This document shows, one piece after another, positions 16,886 to 25,848 of a stretch of DNA of 64,000 bases (position 1 is the first letter of the stretch; each line of letters begins with the position of its first letter). The stretch is from Anabaena sp051781005. Lineage in GTDB: Bacteria; Cyanobacteriota; Cyanobacteriia; Cyanobacteriales; Nostocaceae. Under the pieces are notes generated by a model. That model did no database searches. It was not told the origin of the DNA and worked only from the letters and a program-made list of their open reading frames with translations. The translations under genes and the position numbers were made by a program. The stretch covers positions 124,001-188,000 of the forward strand of contig NZ_JBPWOA010000002.1 in NCBI RefSeq assembly GCF_051781005.1, given 5' to 3'.

Positions 16886-17141
16886 TCTCACAGATGCTCG
16901 CAACAAACATGGTGAGGTTTTTGATAAAGCTACTGTTGAACCAGTTTTGCTTACTAAACAATCACGTCCTAGTCATGTAATTATTTCCGCAGATAGCTAC
17001 CAAAAATTACTTGACAGGCTGCAAAAATTAGAAGATATGATGTTAGTTCAAAATGCTGAAACTGCTCTGAGCCAATCAAAAATGGTCGGCACAGAGGCTT
17101 TTACATCTGCACTGAAGCATTTAGCAAATGGCGCGGCTTGA
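16872..17141 (+). pseudogene. Phd/YefM-type antitoxin remnant
   Basis: The frame reads LTDARNKHGEVFDKA, then EPVLLTKQSRPSHVIISADS and SYQKLLDRLQKLEDM, typical of the Phd/YefM antitoxin DNA-binding domain. It ends GTEAFTSALKHLANGA. There is no ATG, GTG or TTG at the expected N-terminus: the frame runs into the terminal repeat of the element at 16718-16885. Translation could only begin internally at TTG 16947, which would drop the first 25 or so residues of the DNA-binding part. No toxin gene follows; a P450 gene starts 68 bp on. It is probably inactive, though a chimeric start cannot be excluded. Confidence 0.7.
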
Positions 17142-17209
17142 TGACGATCACTGTACCTCATATTAAAACCGTCATATAATACATATAAATTATTAATTAA
17201 TAATTAATT

Positions 17210-18577
17210 ATGATAAACCAAGAGAACAAATCACAAAATCAAAATATTTCTCCTCATAATCAACTACCTTTACCACCAGGAAACTTAGGTTTACCTTTAA
17301 TTGGCGAAACAATTAGTTTTTTGAGTGACCCAGATTTTGCAACAAAACGACAAAATAAATACGGTAACGTTTTTAAAACTAATATATTTGGCTCTCCCAC
17401 AATCATGATGATAGGAGCAGAAGCCAATCGCTTTATATTTAGCAGCGAAAATCAGAATTTTACGATTAAATGGCCTGAGAGCGTTTCTGTCTTACTTGGC
17501 CCTGCGTCTTTATCAATGCAAACTGGTAGTATTCATCAAACCAGACGTAAATTGTTATCGCAAGCATTTCAACCGAGAGCTTTGGCAAGTTATTTACCTG
17601 CAATGGTAGAAATTACTAATACCTATTTACAGAAATGGGAAGGTGCGGGGCAATTAACCTGGTATCCTGAATTAAGACAATATACTTTTGATGTAGCTTG
17701 TAAATTATTAGTAGGAACAGATGCTACTAATGATAGTCATTTCGCTGAATTATTTGAAGAATGGTGTCTTGGTTTATTTACTCTTCCTATTCGTTTACCT
17801 TGGACTAAGTTTGGTAAAGCTTTGAAATGCCGAGATCAGTTATTGGCAAAAATTGAAGAGATTATATTGCAACGTCAACAACAACCAAGTTCTGAACAAG
17901 ATGCTTTAGGTTTATTGTTAAATGCAAAAGATGAAGATGGTAATAGTTTGAGTATAGATGAACTCAAAGACCAAATTCTCACCTTATTATTTGCTGGACA
18001 TGAAACATTAACATCTGCAATATCTTCTTTCTGTTTACTATTAGCACAGAAGCCGGAAATTTTAGCAGCAGCAAGGAAGGAACAGCAGCAAATAATTTGT
18101 ACAAGTGAGCTAACATCTGAAAATCTTAAACAAATGACTTACTTAGATCAAATACTCAAGGAAGTTTTGCGAGTTATTCCCCCTGTTGGTGGTGGTTTTC
18201 GTGAAGTAATTCAAAGTTGTGAGTTTAATGGATATCGCATTCCTCAAGGTTGGAGTGTGTTATATCAAATTGGGAAAACACATCAAGATGAAACTATATA
18301 CAGAGATGCTCAAAATTTTGACCCAGAAAGGTTTGCTACAGATAGATATGAGGATAAATCTAAGCCTTTTAGTTATGTGGCTTTTGGAGGTGGGATGAGA
18401 GAATGTATAGGTAAGGAATTTGCTAGGTTGGAAATGAAAATATTTGCAGCTTTGTTATTACGTGGTTATGAATGGGAACTTGTCGCGGGGCAAAATTTAG
18501 ATTTAGCAATGATACCCACACCCCAACCCCGTGACGGTTTGAAAGTAATTTTTCGTTCTGGATTTAGAAATAATTGA
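17210..18577 (+). CDS. Cytochrome P450, CYP120-like
   Basis: 455 residues, soluble, with the N-terminal proline-rich PLPPGNLGLPLIGE. The I-helix has AGHET (oxygen activation), the K-helix has EVLR, and the heme loop is FGGGMRECIGKEFA with the proximal cysteine at residue 399. The overall pattern, including PPGxxGLPxIGE and the short loop PPVGGGFRE, fits CYP120, whose Synechocystis member hydroxylates retinoic acid. The adjacent convergent gene makes apocarotenals, so a substrate derived from carotenoids is plausible by context. Redox partners are not in the window. Confidence 0.9.
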   Translation: MINQENKSQNQNISPHNQLPLPPGNLGLPLIGETISFLSDPDFATKRQNKYGNVFKTNIFGSPTIMMIGAEANRFIFSSENQNFTIKWPESVSVLLGPASLSMQTGSIHQTRRKLLSQAFQPRALASYLPAMVEITNTYLQKWEGAGQLTWYPELRQYTFDVACKLLVGTDATNDSHFAELFEEWCLGLFTLPIRLPWTKFGKALKCRDQLLAKIEEIILQRQQQPSSEQDALGLLLNAKDEDGNSLSIDELKDQILTLLFAGHETLTSAISSFCLLLAQKPEILAAARKEQQQIICTSELTSENLKQMTYLDQILKEVLRVIPPVGGGFREVIQSCEFNGYRIPQGWSVLYQIGKTHQDETIYRDAQNFDPERFATDRYEDKSKPFSYVAFGGGMRECIGKEFARLEMKIFAALLLRGYEWELVAGQNLDLAMIPTPQPRDGLKVIFRSGFRNN

Positions 18578-18619
18578 ATATTTCTGTTCAAGTTTAATAT
18601 TCAACATTTTTGATATTTT

Positions 18620-18666
18620 GTTGGGTTTCACGTTGTATCCTTCGGGAAGCAAGCTACAACCTAACC
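18620..18666. terminator. Palindromic repeat between convergent genes
   Basis: GTTGGGTT (18620-18627) can pair with AACCTAAC (18658-18665), with an inner GTTGTA/TACAAC pair. The same GTTGGGTTTC family is at 23688-23712. It probably ends both convergent transcripts. Confidence 0.5.
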
Positions 18667-18670
18667 TACA

Positions 18671-20164
18671 TTACATGAATATCTCAGAGGTAAAACTCCC
18701 ATGTAAACCATAGGGGATATGGTGCTTCAGGTGTAGTTTTGCTACTGCACCTTTTTGGAAATCTTGAGCATCTAAAATTACTACATCTGAACGATGATAT
18801 TCGGCATCATAAACTAAAGCTATTATCCAACCATCATCTTCTTGTTGAGAATTGGGACGAGGAACAAAAATTGGCTCACCCACAAAACCACGAGGTGCAG
18901 CACTCCATAATTGTCTGTCTCCTGACTCTAAATCAACTTTGAGAATTGCTTGTAAAGGGGCATTTCCAGTTTCATTATGAGCGGCACCAATGTATAAATA
19001 ACGATATTTTCTACCCATATTATTAGGGTGGATAGAGGGAAATTCACAAGCACGACTGTCTATCAATTGACGCTGGACTTTATTTTCTTTTAAATTTAGA
19101 TGAAAACGCCACAGTTGTGAAGGTGCATTTGCATCAAAATTAGTTTTTCGATAATCGCTATTTGGTTCAACTTCCGATAAAGACTCATAGCAAATTGAAT
19201 CAATCACTATTTCATCCTCAACTTCAAAAGCATTGACGTGGTGAAAGATAAAACCTGACTGAGCTTCTAGAATTTTAAAATTTGGTGTTTCTTCTTTGGA
19301 TATACGGGGGATAATTATTATCTGAGTTGGTTTATTTTTAATTAACTTAATACATTGTCCTGCACTGCATATTCCCAATGCAAAAGGTAAAGGGTTAAAT
19401 TCAACAGGATTTTGAAAAAAGATGCAGTAATTTGGGGTAATAACAAAATCGTGAATGAAGCAAAAACCAGGAACTTTGTGGGATTGTTTTCTAATAATTT
19501 CTCCTGCTGGATTTAACTCAAAAATGGTAATTGTTGTGGATAATCCTGGCTTAATAGAAAAATTAACTAGACAAGGTGTGTCATGATCTTGTTGGCAAGT
19601 GGGGTCAAAACGAGGATGGGCGCTAAAGGCTTCACCTGCTGATAAAATACCATTAAAATATTCTTGTTCTAATGTTTCGAGTGTATGGGGGTCAAGGCGA
19701 TGGGGTTCTGCTGCTTCCCATAATGCCAAGAGTTTACCACCCCAGTAAATAACGTTTGTATTAGCAATATTTTTGATTTTGAAATCAAAGGCATTTGTCA
19801 GCCAACCACCTGGCTTTTGAGTACCAAAAACACCACGATAAAGGATTTTTTTAGCTTTTTTTTCTGCTAAATAACCACTAGTTTGCACAAAGCGGTTGCG
19901 AAAATGGGCGCGACCTTTGGTGAAGGTGATGCGGCTAATCATGCCATCACCATCAAAAGGATGATGTAAGCGTTTTCCGTTTATATCTAATAAACCGGGT
20001 CCATTTCTAAATAGTGTTCCTTGCAATTCTGGGGGAATTTGTCCTTCTATGTCATCAATCCAATAATCAAATTCTTGGGAGAGAGATTCATATCCTCCTT
20101 GCCAATCTTCCAGAGTATAGGATTTTGCTGAATTTTGGTTTTCTTGAGTTTCTAATATCTGCAT
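18671..20164 (-). CDS. Carotenoid/apocarotenoid cleavage oxygenase (ACO/Diox1-like)
   Basis: 497 residues of the RPE65/carotenoid oxygenase family, a seven-bladed propeller with iron held by four histidines. The histidines are visible at H183 (SAHPRFDP), H238 (FIHDF), H308 or H309 (FHHVNAF) and H488 (YGLHGSF). The spacing matches the Synechocystis apocarotenoid-15,15'-oxygenase (183/238/304/484) closely. That enzyme cleaves apocarotenals to retinal. Other members cleave intact carotenoids, so the substrate is not certain. Neighbours are a CYP120-like P450 (convergent) and an FBT transporter (same strand, 195 bp upstream). Confidence 0.9.
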   Translation of the reverse strand: MQILETQENQNSAKSYTLEDWQGGYESLSQEFDYWIDDIEGQIPPELQGTLFRNGPGLLDINGKRLHHPFDGDGMISRITFTKGRAHFRNRFVQTSGYLAEKKAKKILYRGVFGTQKPGGWLTNAFDFKIKNIANTNVIYWGGKLLALWEAAEPHRLDPHTLETLEQEYFNGILSAGEAFSAHPRFDPTCQQDHDTPCLVNFSIKPGLSTTITIFELNPAGEIIRKQSHKVPGFCFIHDFVITPNYCIFFQNPVEFNPLPFALGICSAGQCIKLIKNKPTQIIIIPRISKEETPNFKILEAQSGFIFHHVNAFEVEDEIVIDSICYESLSEVEPNSDYRKTNFDANAPSQLWRFHLNLKENKVQRQLIDSRACEFPSIHPNNMGRKYRYLYIGAAHNETGNAPLQAILKVDLESGDRQLWSAAPRGFVGEPIFVPRPNSQQEDDGWIIALVYDAEYHRSDVVILDAQDFQKGAVAKLHLKHHIPYGLHGSFTSEIFM

Positions 20165-20204
20165 ATTTTTGGATATGTGTTAAGTTGTTATTTGTTACCT
20201 AGTG

Positions 20205-20313
20205 CTATATGGTGATTCTCCGTTGAGTGAGATACAAGAACCCCACCCCCAACCCCCTCCCCGCAAGCGAGGAGGGGGCTATAATGTACCTCATTCAAGT
20301 GCATACCACTATA
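20205..20313. mobile_element. ATAGCGGT palindromic element, copy 2 (inverted)
   Basis: Runs from CTATATGGTGATTCTCCG through GAGTGAGATACAAGAACCCC and a GGAGGGGGCTATAAT core to GCATACCACTATA. It is the same element as at 12351-12535 in the opposite orientation, with a shorter core and slightly diverged ends. It lies between the oxygenase and the transporter gene. Confidence 0.7.
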
Positions 20314-20359
20314 AATATAGACGTAAAAAATTTGCTTTTGCTTTTGCTTTTATGTGCGA

Positions 20360-21721
20360 TTAATTATTAACTGAGGTTGTTATCAATGTTGTGACTTCTG
20401 TTTCTTGTTCTTCTGGTAATAAGTTGATAAATAGCAGAGGTAATAAAGCACTCAAGTTAGTGATAATTACTAATAGCCATAGGGCATCAAAGCTGGTGTC
20501 TGTAATACCTAACCAGTGCATGATTAATGCACCAAATTCTTTAGAAATAGCTCCTCCTAAGTTAAATATTGACATGAGGAGTGCAAATAATGTGGCTTCT
20601 ATTCCTAATGGACAAATTCTAGCTGCTAATACCATCACGGGCATGAATGCAATTTGTCCCATGACGGCGAGAATTAAGCTATCGCCTAAACTAAACCAGT
20701 GGTCATCTATTCCTAATGCTCTATTTGTGTGAGTTACTAACACTAATATTGTCATTCTTAGTGCTGTTGAGATGACGATACTCCAACCACAAATTACACG
20801 GAAAGGAACGCTTTTAAGGAAGCGTTGAAAGATCCAGATGCCAATTAATGAGGCTAAACTGGTGACTAAATGAACTCTTCCTAAGAATTCTGGTTCAAAG
20901 TGTAGTTCGTTGGTGAAGAAGAAGAAAAAGGCTGCGTCCCCACTAGGGGTAGATTGCCACAGAAAGATAAATAATGTGGGTAGCCAAATTGCTTTCTGAG
21001 TGAAGGCTTGACGTAGTTGTTTGAGTTGAGTTGAGACGTTGAAGGAATTAGTTTGATGGTTTTCTGGGGTATTTTTGTGAATGGGTGTTTCAGTAATTAA
21101 CCAAGCTGCTGCTGAGATAATGAGGGGGAATAATGCGGTAACTAAAAATACTGTGCGGGTGGTGAAGTATTCTAAGAGTAGCCCGCTAAAGTAAGCTGTA
21201 ATCAAGCCTCCAAGGGCGGTAGCACCCCAGCAGATAGATTGGAGGGAGCCAACTTGTGCTTTAGATTCAACTCTGGCACGTTCGACAACGAGGGAGTCAA
21301 CTATGACATCACTGAAGGCAACGGAGAGGGAACTGAGTGCGATCGCTATTGTTGCTCCCAAGCTAGTATGAACTAATGTGGACAAACTCACCCAAGCCGC
21401 AGATCCCAATATTCCTGATAACACCAAATACGGGCGACGACGATAGCCAAAGATAGGCAAACCATCGGATATAAAGCCAAATACGGGCTTAATCATCCAC
21501 GGTAGGGCGACTATTCCCAACAGTGCTGACACCTCAACTGGACTCAGATGTAATTCATCTTTCAGGAAGAAACTGACGGCTAGACGAGCTAACCCTAATA
21601 TGCCTTGGACAAAGTAAACAGCAAGTATTGCAATTAACTCCGGCTTAGGTTCGTTACCTAAGAGAATTTGTTTGGTTACTGAGTCTTTGACCTTGGACAA
21701 GCCAGAAGAGTCAATCAGCAT
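20360..21721 (-). CDS. FBT (folate-biopterin transporter) family membrane transporter
   Basis: 453 residues with about 12 transmembrane helices in MFS topology. The N-terminal block YFVQGILGLARLAVSFFLKDEL, then LPWMIKPVFGFISDGLPIFGYRRRPYL and FSDVIVDSLVVERAR are typical of the FBT/BT1 family, which includes the Synechocystis folate transporter and plant plastid homologues. Each run quoted here is split by residues not shown. Substrate in this case is unknown: folates or pterins by family, but the location next to the apocarotenoid genes leaves other substrates open. Confidence 0.88.
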   Translation of the reverse strand: MLIDSSGLSKVKDSVTKQILLGNEPKPELIAILAVYFVQGILGLARLAVSFFLKDELHLSPVEVSALLGIVALPWMIKPVFGFISDGLPIFGYRRRPYLVLSGILGSAAWVSLSTLVHTSLGATIAIALSSLSVAFSDVIVDSLVVERARVESKAQVGSLQSICWGATALGGLITAYFSGLLLEYFTTRTVFLVTALFPLIISAAAWLITETPIHKNTPENHQTNSFNVSTQLKQLRQAFTQKAIWLPTLFIFLWQSTPSGDAAFFFFFTNELHFEPEFLGRVHLVTSLASLIGIWIFQRFLKSVPFRVICGWSIVISTALRMTILVLVTHTNRALGIDDHWFSLGDSLILAVMGQIAFMPVMVLAARICPLGIEATLFALLMSIFNLGGAISKEFGALIMHWLGITDTSFDALWLLVIITNLSALLPLLFINLLPEEQETEVTTLITTSVNN

Positions 21722-21925
21722 TTGATAAATATTCTTTAAGTTTTATCTACTTTTATATCATAACCATATACGGATGATGTTATCAGCTATCTTAATTACA
21801 AAGTTTTTAGCTGCAACTGTAAAAGAAGGGTGAAATGTAACTAAAACAAGACGCAAGCATCATTTATGGACTGACGCTTGCGCTTAATAAATTCGGGCTA
21901 ATTGTGTTTTTATCCCAGATGCAAA

Positions 21926-22120
21926 TCAAGACGATGTTAAATCAACCGCTTTCTGAGTCAGCACTCCAGTGTTACGACTGTCCAAATTAGACAAACGATT
22001 AATGCTTAAAAGTGGAACTTCTTGCCGGCACGACAGACAAAACCAATACAGTTCACCATGACGGACATGACGCAGGATAGAACCACCGCAGCAGGGGCAG
22101 ATGTTGGCTCTCTTATTCAT
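21926..22120 (-). CDS. Small zinc-ribbon protein, unknown function
   Basis: 64 residues with two CxxC pairs: C8-P-C-C-G (NICPCCGGSI) and C28-L-S-C (FCLSCRQEV). They are 18-20 residues apart and so form one zinc ribbon. The tail is polar and probably flexible. The gene has a strong ribosome site on the minus strand (AGGAGGACAT, just before the ATG). Conserved small zinc-ribbon proteins like this occur across Nostocales; no function is known to me. Confidence 0.8.
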   Translation of the reverse strand: MNKRANICPCCGGSILRHVRHGELYWFCLSCRQEVPLLSINRLSNLDSRNTGVLTQKAVDLTSS

Positions 22121-22807
22121 ACCAATGTCCTCCTAAAAAAATTGTTGTTGAAAACAGGCAAAAAATTTTTGATTAAAACCTAATCAATATGTACGTTCAA
22201 ATGCCAAAAATTCTGCTTGGCGACAAAAACTACATATTTTGCTCTTTTTACTGGTGAATAGTAATCTAAAAATGCTAAATTCTGTGGATATTACGGTTGT
22301 TATATACAAGAAAAATTTGTTTATTCCATACCGCAATTAACAGCATCAACATAATATTGATTTAAGGTTGTATTTTACCAATACTGATTTAATAACTGAC
22401 ATTATTTTATGAGGACAAAGCATTTGTATATATTCTTCCGAAATTTAAATTAACTTTTTCCCACCCAAAAGCAAAATTTCAGCTAAATATACGATCAATT
22501 CCCTACAAAATCATCATGTCATCTCATCAGCAATAGCTAACTACCAGCAGCACTCTTAAACTATAACCGAGGATTTAGTATTTTCATCTGTCTTGGGGAT
22601 CATAAACAATTAGAATATTCTGTAGCTGAATTTACAAATTCGCATATTTTGTAGCTGACAATACTAAATTAGGGCTAGGGATCAATTACTTACTGCTTTT
22701 TTTAGAGTAAATAGCAACAAAATAGAAAAATTATCGAGAGTAAATAGTCACGAAAAATTTACATATTTTATAATTCTTAATCTACCATCATTACTGATAA
22801 ATAACTC
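22121..22807. other. Long AT-rich intergenic region upstream of xth
   Basis: 687 bp with no coding signal on either strand. It holds two direct TGTAGCTGA copies (22621 and 22650), the second forming TGTA-GCTGACAA-TACT, close to the NtcA consensus, about 145 bp before the xth ATG. No good -10 box lies at the expected distance, so this is weak. Confidence 0.4.
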
Positions 22808-23590
22808 ATGAAAATTGCCACTTGGAATGTCAACTCGATTCGCACACGTTTAGAACAGGTTATTGATTGGTTAAATCAAAATCCTATTGATGTCCTGTGT
22901 TTGCAAGAAACAAAAGTTGTAGATGCTGATTTTCCGCGTTTACCTTTTGAAACATTAGGCTATCACCTTTATATTTTCGGACAGAAGAGTTATAACGGCG
23001 TTGCACTCATTAGCCGTAAACCCCTGGAAGATGTGAGTATGGGGTTCTGTGCGATTTTGCCAGAGATAGAACCACAATGGGACGAGCAAAAGCGAGTCAT
23101 TACGGGTGTTATTGATGGAGTTCGCATTGTCAATCTTTATGTTCCCAATGGTTCCTCGGTGGGAAGCGATAAATATGAATATAAGCTGCGCTGGTTAACG
23201 GTATTGCGAAAATATTTGCAGGTGGTGTTGTTGTCTCAACCTGATATTTGTATGTGCGGTGATTTTAATATTGCTTTGGAAGATATAGATATTCACAATA
23301 AAGCGAAGATAGAAAATCACATTATGGCATCTGAGCCAGAACGCCAAGCTTTACGAGGTGTTATTTCACTGGGTTTTGCGGATGCTTTTCGCAAATTTAA
23401 CAAAGAAGGAGGAAATTATAGCTGGTGGGATTATCGTACTGCTGCTTTCAAGCGTAATTTAGGTTGGCGGATTGACCATCATTATCTCACACCGGTTTTG
23501 TGCGATCGCGCTCAAAGTTGTATTATTGACGTTGCACCAAGGAAGTTAACCCAGCCTAGTGACCATACACCAGTGATTGTAGAGTTTTAG
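22808..23590 (+). CDS. xth: Exodeoxyribonuclease III
   Basis: 260 residues, the usual length of bacterial ExoIII. Motifs in order: KIATWNVNSIRTR (N7), QETK (metal-binding glutamate), YVPNGSSVG, CGDFNIAL (catalytic DxN), GYSWWDYR-like NYSWWDYR, and the C-terminal SDHTPV with the catalytic histidine. It is an AP endonuclease and 3'-5' exonuclease of base excision repair. The gene stands alone. Downstream, HIP1-containing spacer repeats precede a palindromic terminator. Confidence 0.96.
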   Translation: MKIATWNVNSIRTRLEQVIDWLNQNPIDVLCLQETKVVDADFPRLPFETLGYHLYIFGQKSYNGVALISRKPLEDVSMGFCAILPEIEPQWDEQKRVITGVIDGVRIVNLYVPNGSSVGSDKYEYKLRWLTVLRKYLQVVLLSQPDICMCGDFNIALEDIDIHNKAKIENHIMASEPERQALRGVISLGFADAFRKFNKEGGNYSWWDYRTAAFKRNLGWRIDHHYLTPVLCDRAQSCIIDVAPRKLTQPSDHTPVIVEF

Positions 23591-23687
23591 TTGTGCGATC
23601 GCACTACGCTCTCTTCGAGACGCTCCGCGAACGCCGCAGGCATCGCGCTTAAGGTTTATTTATTTATTTATTTTAAATATTGTTAAT

Positions 23688-23712
23688 GTTGGGTTTCGTG
23701 CCTCAACCCAAC
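23688..23712. terminator. Bidirectional hairpin between xth and the pentapeptide gene
   Basis: GTTGGGTT (23688-23695) pairs perfectly with AACCCAAC (23705-23712), loop of nine. It belongs to the same repeat family as 18620-18666. Confidence 0.6.
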
Positions 23713-23760
23713 CTACAAGATCAGCGATCGCACTACGAGGAATTGCGATTCCACTAGCAA

Positions 23761-24702
23761 TCATCCGTTTTCAGTATAACAGTCAATTATGCTAGAAATA
23801 TATCTTCCATCGGGCAAAGTAGTTTTAATATAGATATGCCCGTAAATGCTAGCGTTAGCCCCTTGGAAGTTAACCCCTATACACCGAACATAATAAGTAC
23901 CAGCAGCTTCCAAGCTAGCCCCTCTAAAATCAGTACAAATCAACTCAGCCCCTTCCAAGTTAGCGCCTTCCAAGTTAGCTCCCCTGAAATCACAACCGAT
24001 GAAACTACTTCTATTAAAATCAACGCGACTCAAATTAGCATCCCTGAAATTAACGTTATTGAAATAAGCTCCGGACATATTGACAGGGTACATCCAGGTG
24101 CCATGCAAGTCGATTCCCGACAAATCGACATCATGCATGATAATACCTTGAAAGCTATCCTGCCCCTCTCCATAGAAGCACTGACGCAATTTTTGAGCAT
24201 CAATGATTTGTTTGGTAGAGTCAGTTCTTCTGCTGCCATCGGGTATGACGGTGGAAACAAAAATAGTGCGTTCATCAATTTTGATATTAGTCAAATTAGC
24301 ATCCCTCAAGTTACAACCAATCAATTTGGTACTTCTCAAAGTAGCACCAGTCAAGTCAGCACCAGTCAAGTCAGCCCCAGTCAAGTTAGCACCAGTCAAT
24401 TCAGCACCGATGAATTTGGCTCCTCGCAGATTGGCGTAACTCAAGTCGGAATTAATAAAACAAGTACACAAATGGCTCCCTTCCAAATTAGTACCACTAA
24501 AATTGGCATTAACGAAGTAGGTACCACCGAAAGAAGCACCTTCCAAATTGGCAGCACTAAAGTCGATATCTATCAAACAGGGATAGTTAAACCAGATATT
24601 TCTCAAATCAGCACCAGCAAAGTTTCTTTCCCCAGCCTCATAACGCTGAATAATTTCTTCTCGCAAGGCGTTCAGTCTGAGAATTTCTTCAAATTCGTCC
24701 AT
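23761..24702 (-). CDS. Cytoplasmic pentapeptide-repeat protein
   Basis: 313 residues without signal or membrane segments. After a short helical N-terminus (DEFEEILRLNALREEIIQRY) there are two runs of pentapeptides, about 30-135 and 195-285, each unit A-[DN]-L-x-x (for example LTGADLTGADLTGATL). A 60-residue non-repeat segment (IDERTIFVSTVIPDGSRRT ... QKLRQCFYG) splits them, and the C-terminus repeats a similar DGRYISSII block. The right-handed beta-helix may mimic DNA or bind protein; the function is unknown. The opposite strand is also open over most of this gene (see findings), a by-product of the repeat composition. Confidence 0.88.
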   Translation of the reverse strand: MDEFEEILRLNALREEIIQRYEAGERNFAGADLRNIWFNYPCLIDIDFSAANLEGASFGGTYFVNANFSGTNLEGSHLCTCFINSDLSYANLRGAKFIGAELTGANLTGADLTGADLTGATLRSTKLIGCNLRDANLTNIKIDERTIFVSTVIPDGSRRTDSTKQIIDAQKLRQCFYGEGQDSFQGIIMHDVDLSGIDLHGTWMYPVNMSGAYFNNVNFRDANLSRVDFNRSSFIGCDFRGANLEGANLEGAELICTDFRGASLEAAGTYYVRCIGVNFQGANASIYGHIYIKTTLPDGRYISSIIDCYTENG

Positions 24703-24962
24703 AACACTAAACCCACACCCACATCCTTTAATACCCTTAACTCTACCCTGCTCCCTTCCTGGTCTACCCTAGTTGACCCCACCTTCAACCTCACCCTCCA
24801 AATAACCGACCTCCCTGTCGGACAACTAGCCGAAGCCCAAATCACCAACTACGACCAACTACGATCGCAGCAGATGGAAAAGTTCGTGCTACCAACGCTT
24901 CAATTCAAGGTGTTGCACCTCTACCTGTCAGAAAACAGCAAAAGGCAAAAAAACGGAGTTTA
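24703..24962 (+). other. Possible coding remnant overlapping the pentapeptide promoter
   Basis: The plus strand is open here and gives FNLTLQITDLPVGQLAEAQI, which looks like real protein from a large repeat or adhesin-type protein rather than random translation. From about 24866 another frame reads IAADGKVRATNASIQGVAP, also protein-like, so a frameshifted gene tail is possible. The evidence is compositional only; the segment must also hold the pentapeptide gene promoter. Confidence 0.3.
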
Positions 24963-25235
24963 ATGAAAAATCTTATCGGTATTCCTATTATTTTTGGTTT
25001 TTTTATTTTGCAAACGCAATTTAGCGGTAGTCGTTCTCCATCTTTAATCACATCTTTCACAAAACCAGGATGCAAAATCAAAGGAAATATTTCCATAAAC
25101 ACCGGGAGAAAGTTTTATCATGTTCCTGGTGCAGAAGATTATCAATCAACAGTAATTGATCCTACAAAGGGAGAGAAATGGTTTTGTACAGAGTCAGAAG
25201 CTGTGGCAAATGGTTGGAGTAAAGCACCAAAGTAA
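24963..25235 (+). CDS. Small secreted sunset-domain protein
   Basis: 90 residues. A hydrophobic N-terminus (NLIGIPIIFGFFILQ) is a signal peptide. The mature part reads CKIKGNIS, KFYHVPGAEDY, GEKWFCTESEAVANGWSKA. This is the sunset-type motif CxIKGN-YHVPG-WFC-EA-GW, found alone or at the C-terminus of thermonuclease-like proteins. Two cysteines are conserved. The role is unknown; it may bind a wall component or a metal. Confidence 0.8.
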   Translation: MKNLIGIPIIFGFFILQTQFSGSRSPSLITSFTKPGCKIKGNISINTGRKFYHVPGAEDYQSTVIDPTKGEKWFCTESEAVANGWSKAPK

Positions 25236-25447
25236 AATATTTCATCGGAGTAATTCTCCGTTTCGATTTTACGGTCAATTTTTGTCACAAAACTTAATAT
25301 TACGAATTATCTTAAATATTTTTCTGTTAAATAAATTCAGCTAATTTTGTAGATTTATTAGCTTTCCAAAAAAAATATGAAGATATACCGTTTCCATAAT
25401 GTAAGAACTACCATTGAAACAAACGATAGAAAATTGGTGTGTGTCAT

Positions 25448-25765
25448 ATGACTACTAAAAAGCAATTTAACAGCTTTGAAGAAATGCTGTCTGGTTCAGA
25501 TGTCCCTGTATTGGTAGATTTTTATGCTGATTGGTGTGGCCCCTGCCAGATGATGGTGCCAATTTTAGAACAAGTCAATGCCCAATTGAACAATCGTTTA
25601 AGAATTGTCAAAATTGACACAGAGAAATATACAGAGTTAGCCAGCCAATATCAAATTGCGGCCTTACCAACTCTAGTATTATTTAAGCAAGGTCAGCCAG
25701 TGGAGAGAATTGAGGGTGTAGTACAAGCACCGCAGTTAGTTCAACGTCTTAAATCTCTCATTTAG
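25448..25765 (+). CDS. Thioredoxin
   Basis: 105 residues from ATG 25448 (GTG 25439 adds three non-conserved residues). The fold is complete: VPVLVDFYADWCGPCQMMVP with the WCGPC redox site, the cis-proline in IAALPTLVLF, and the C-terminal VVQAPQLVQRL helix. It reduces disulfides in the cytoplasm using ferredoxin- or NADPH-thioredoxin reductase. Which thioredoxin class (m, x or y) cannot be fixed by eye. Confidence 0.95.
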   Translation: MTTKKQFNSFEEMLSGSDVPVLVDFYADWCGPCQMMVPILEQVNAQLNNRLRIVKIDTEKYTELASQYQIAALPTLVLFKQGQPVERIEGVVQAPQLVQRLKSLI

Positions 25766-25848
25766 TTAAAAATTGGAAGTAGGGGGCAGGACGCAGGGGA
25801 AAAATATCAATTTCCCAATCACCAATACCTAGCCCCCAGTCCCTTCTG

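Noticed and set aside
16746..16961. 71-codon minus-strand frame, possible transposase piece
   Set aside because: Runs through both terminal repeats of the MITE-like element and into the antitoxin remnant; no transposase motif.
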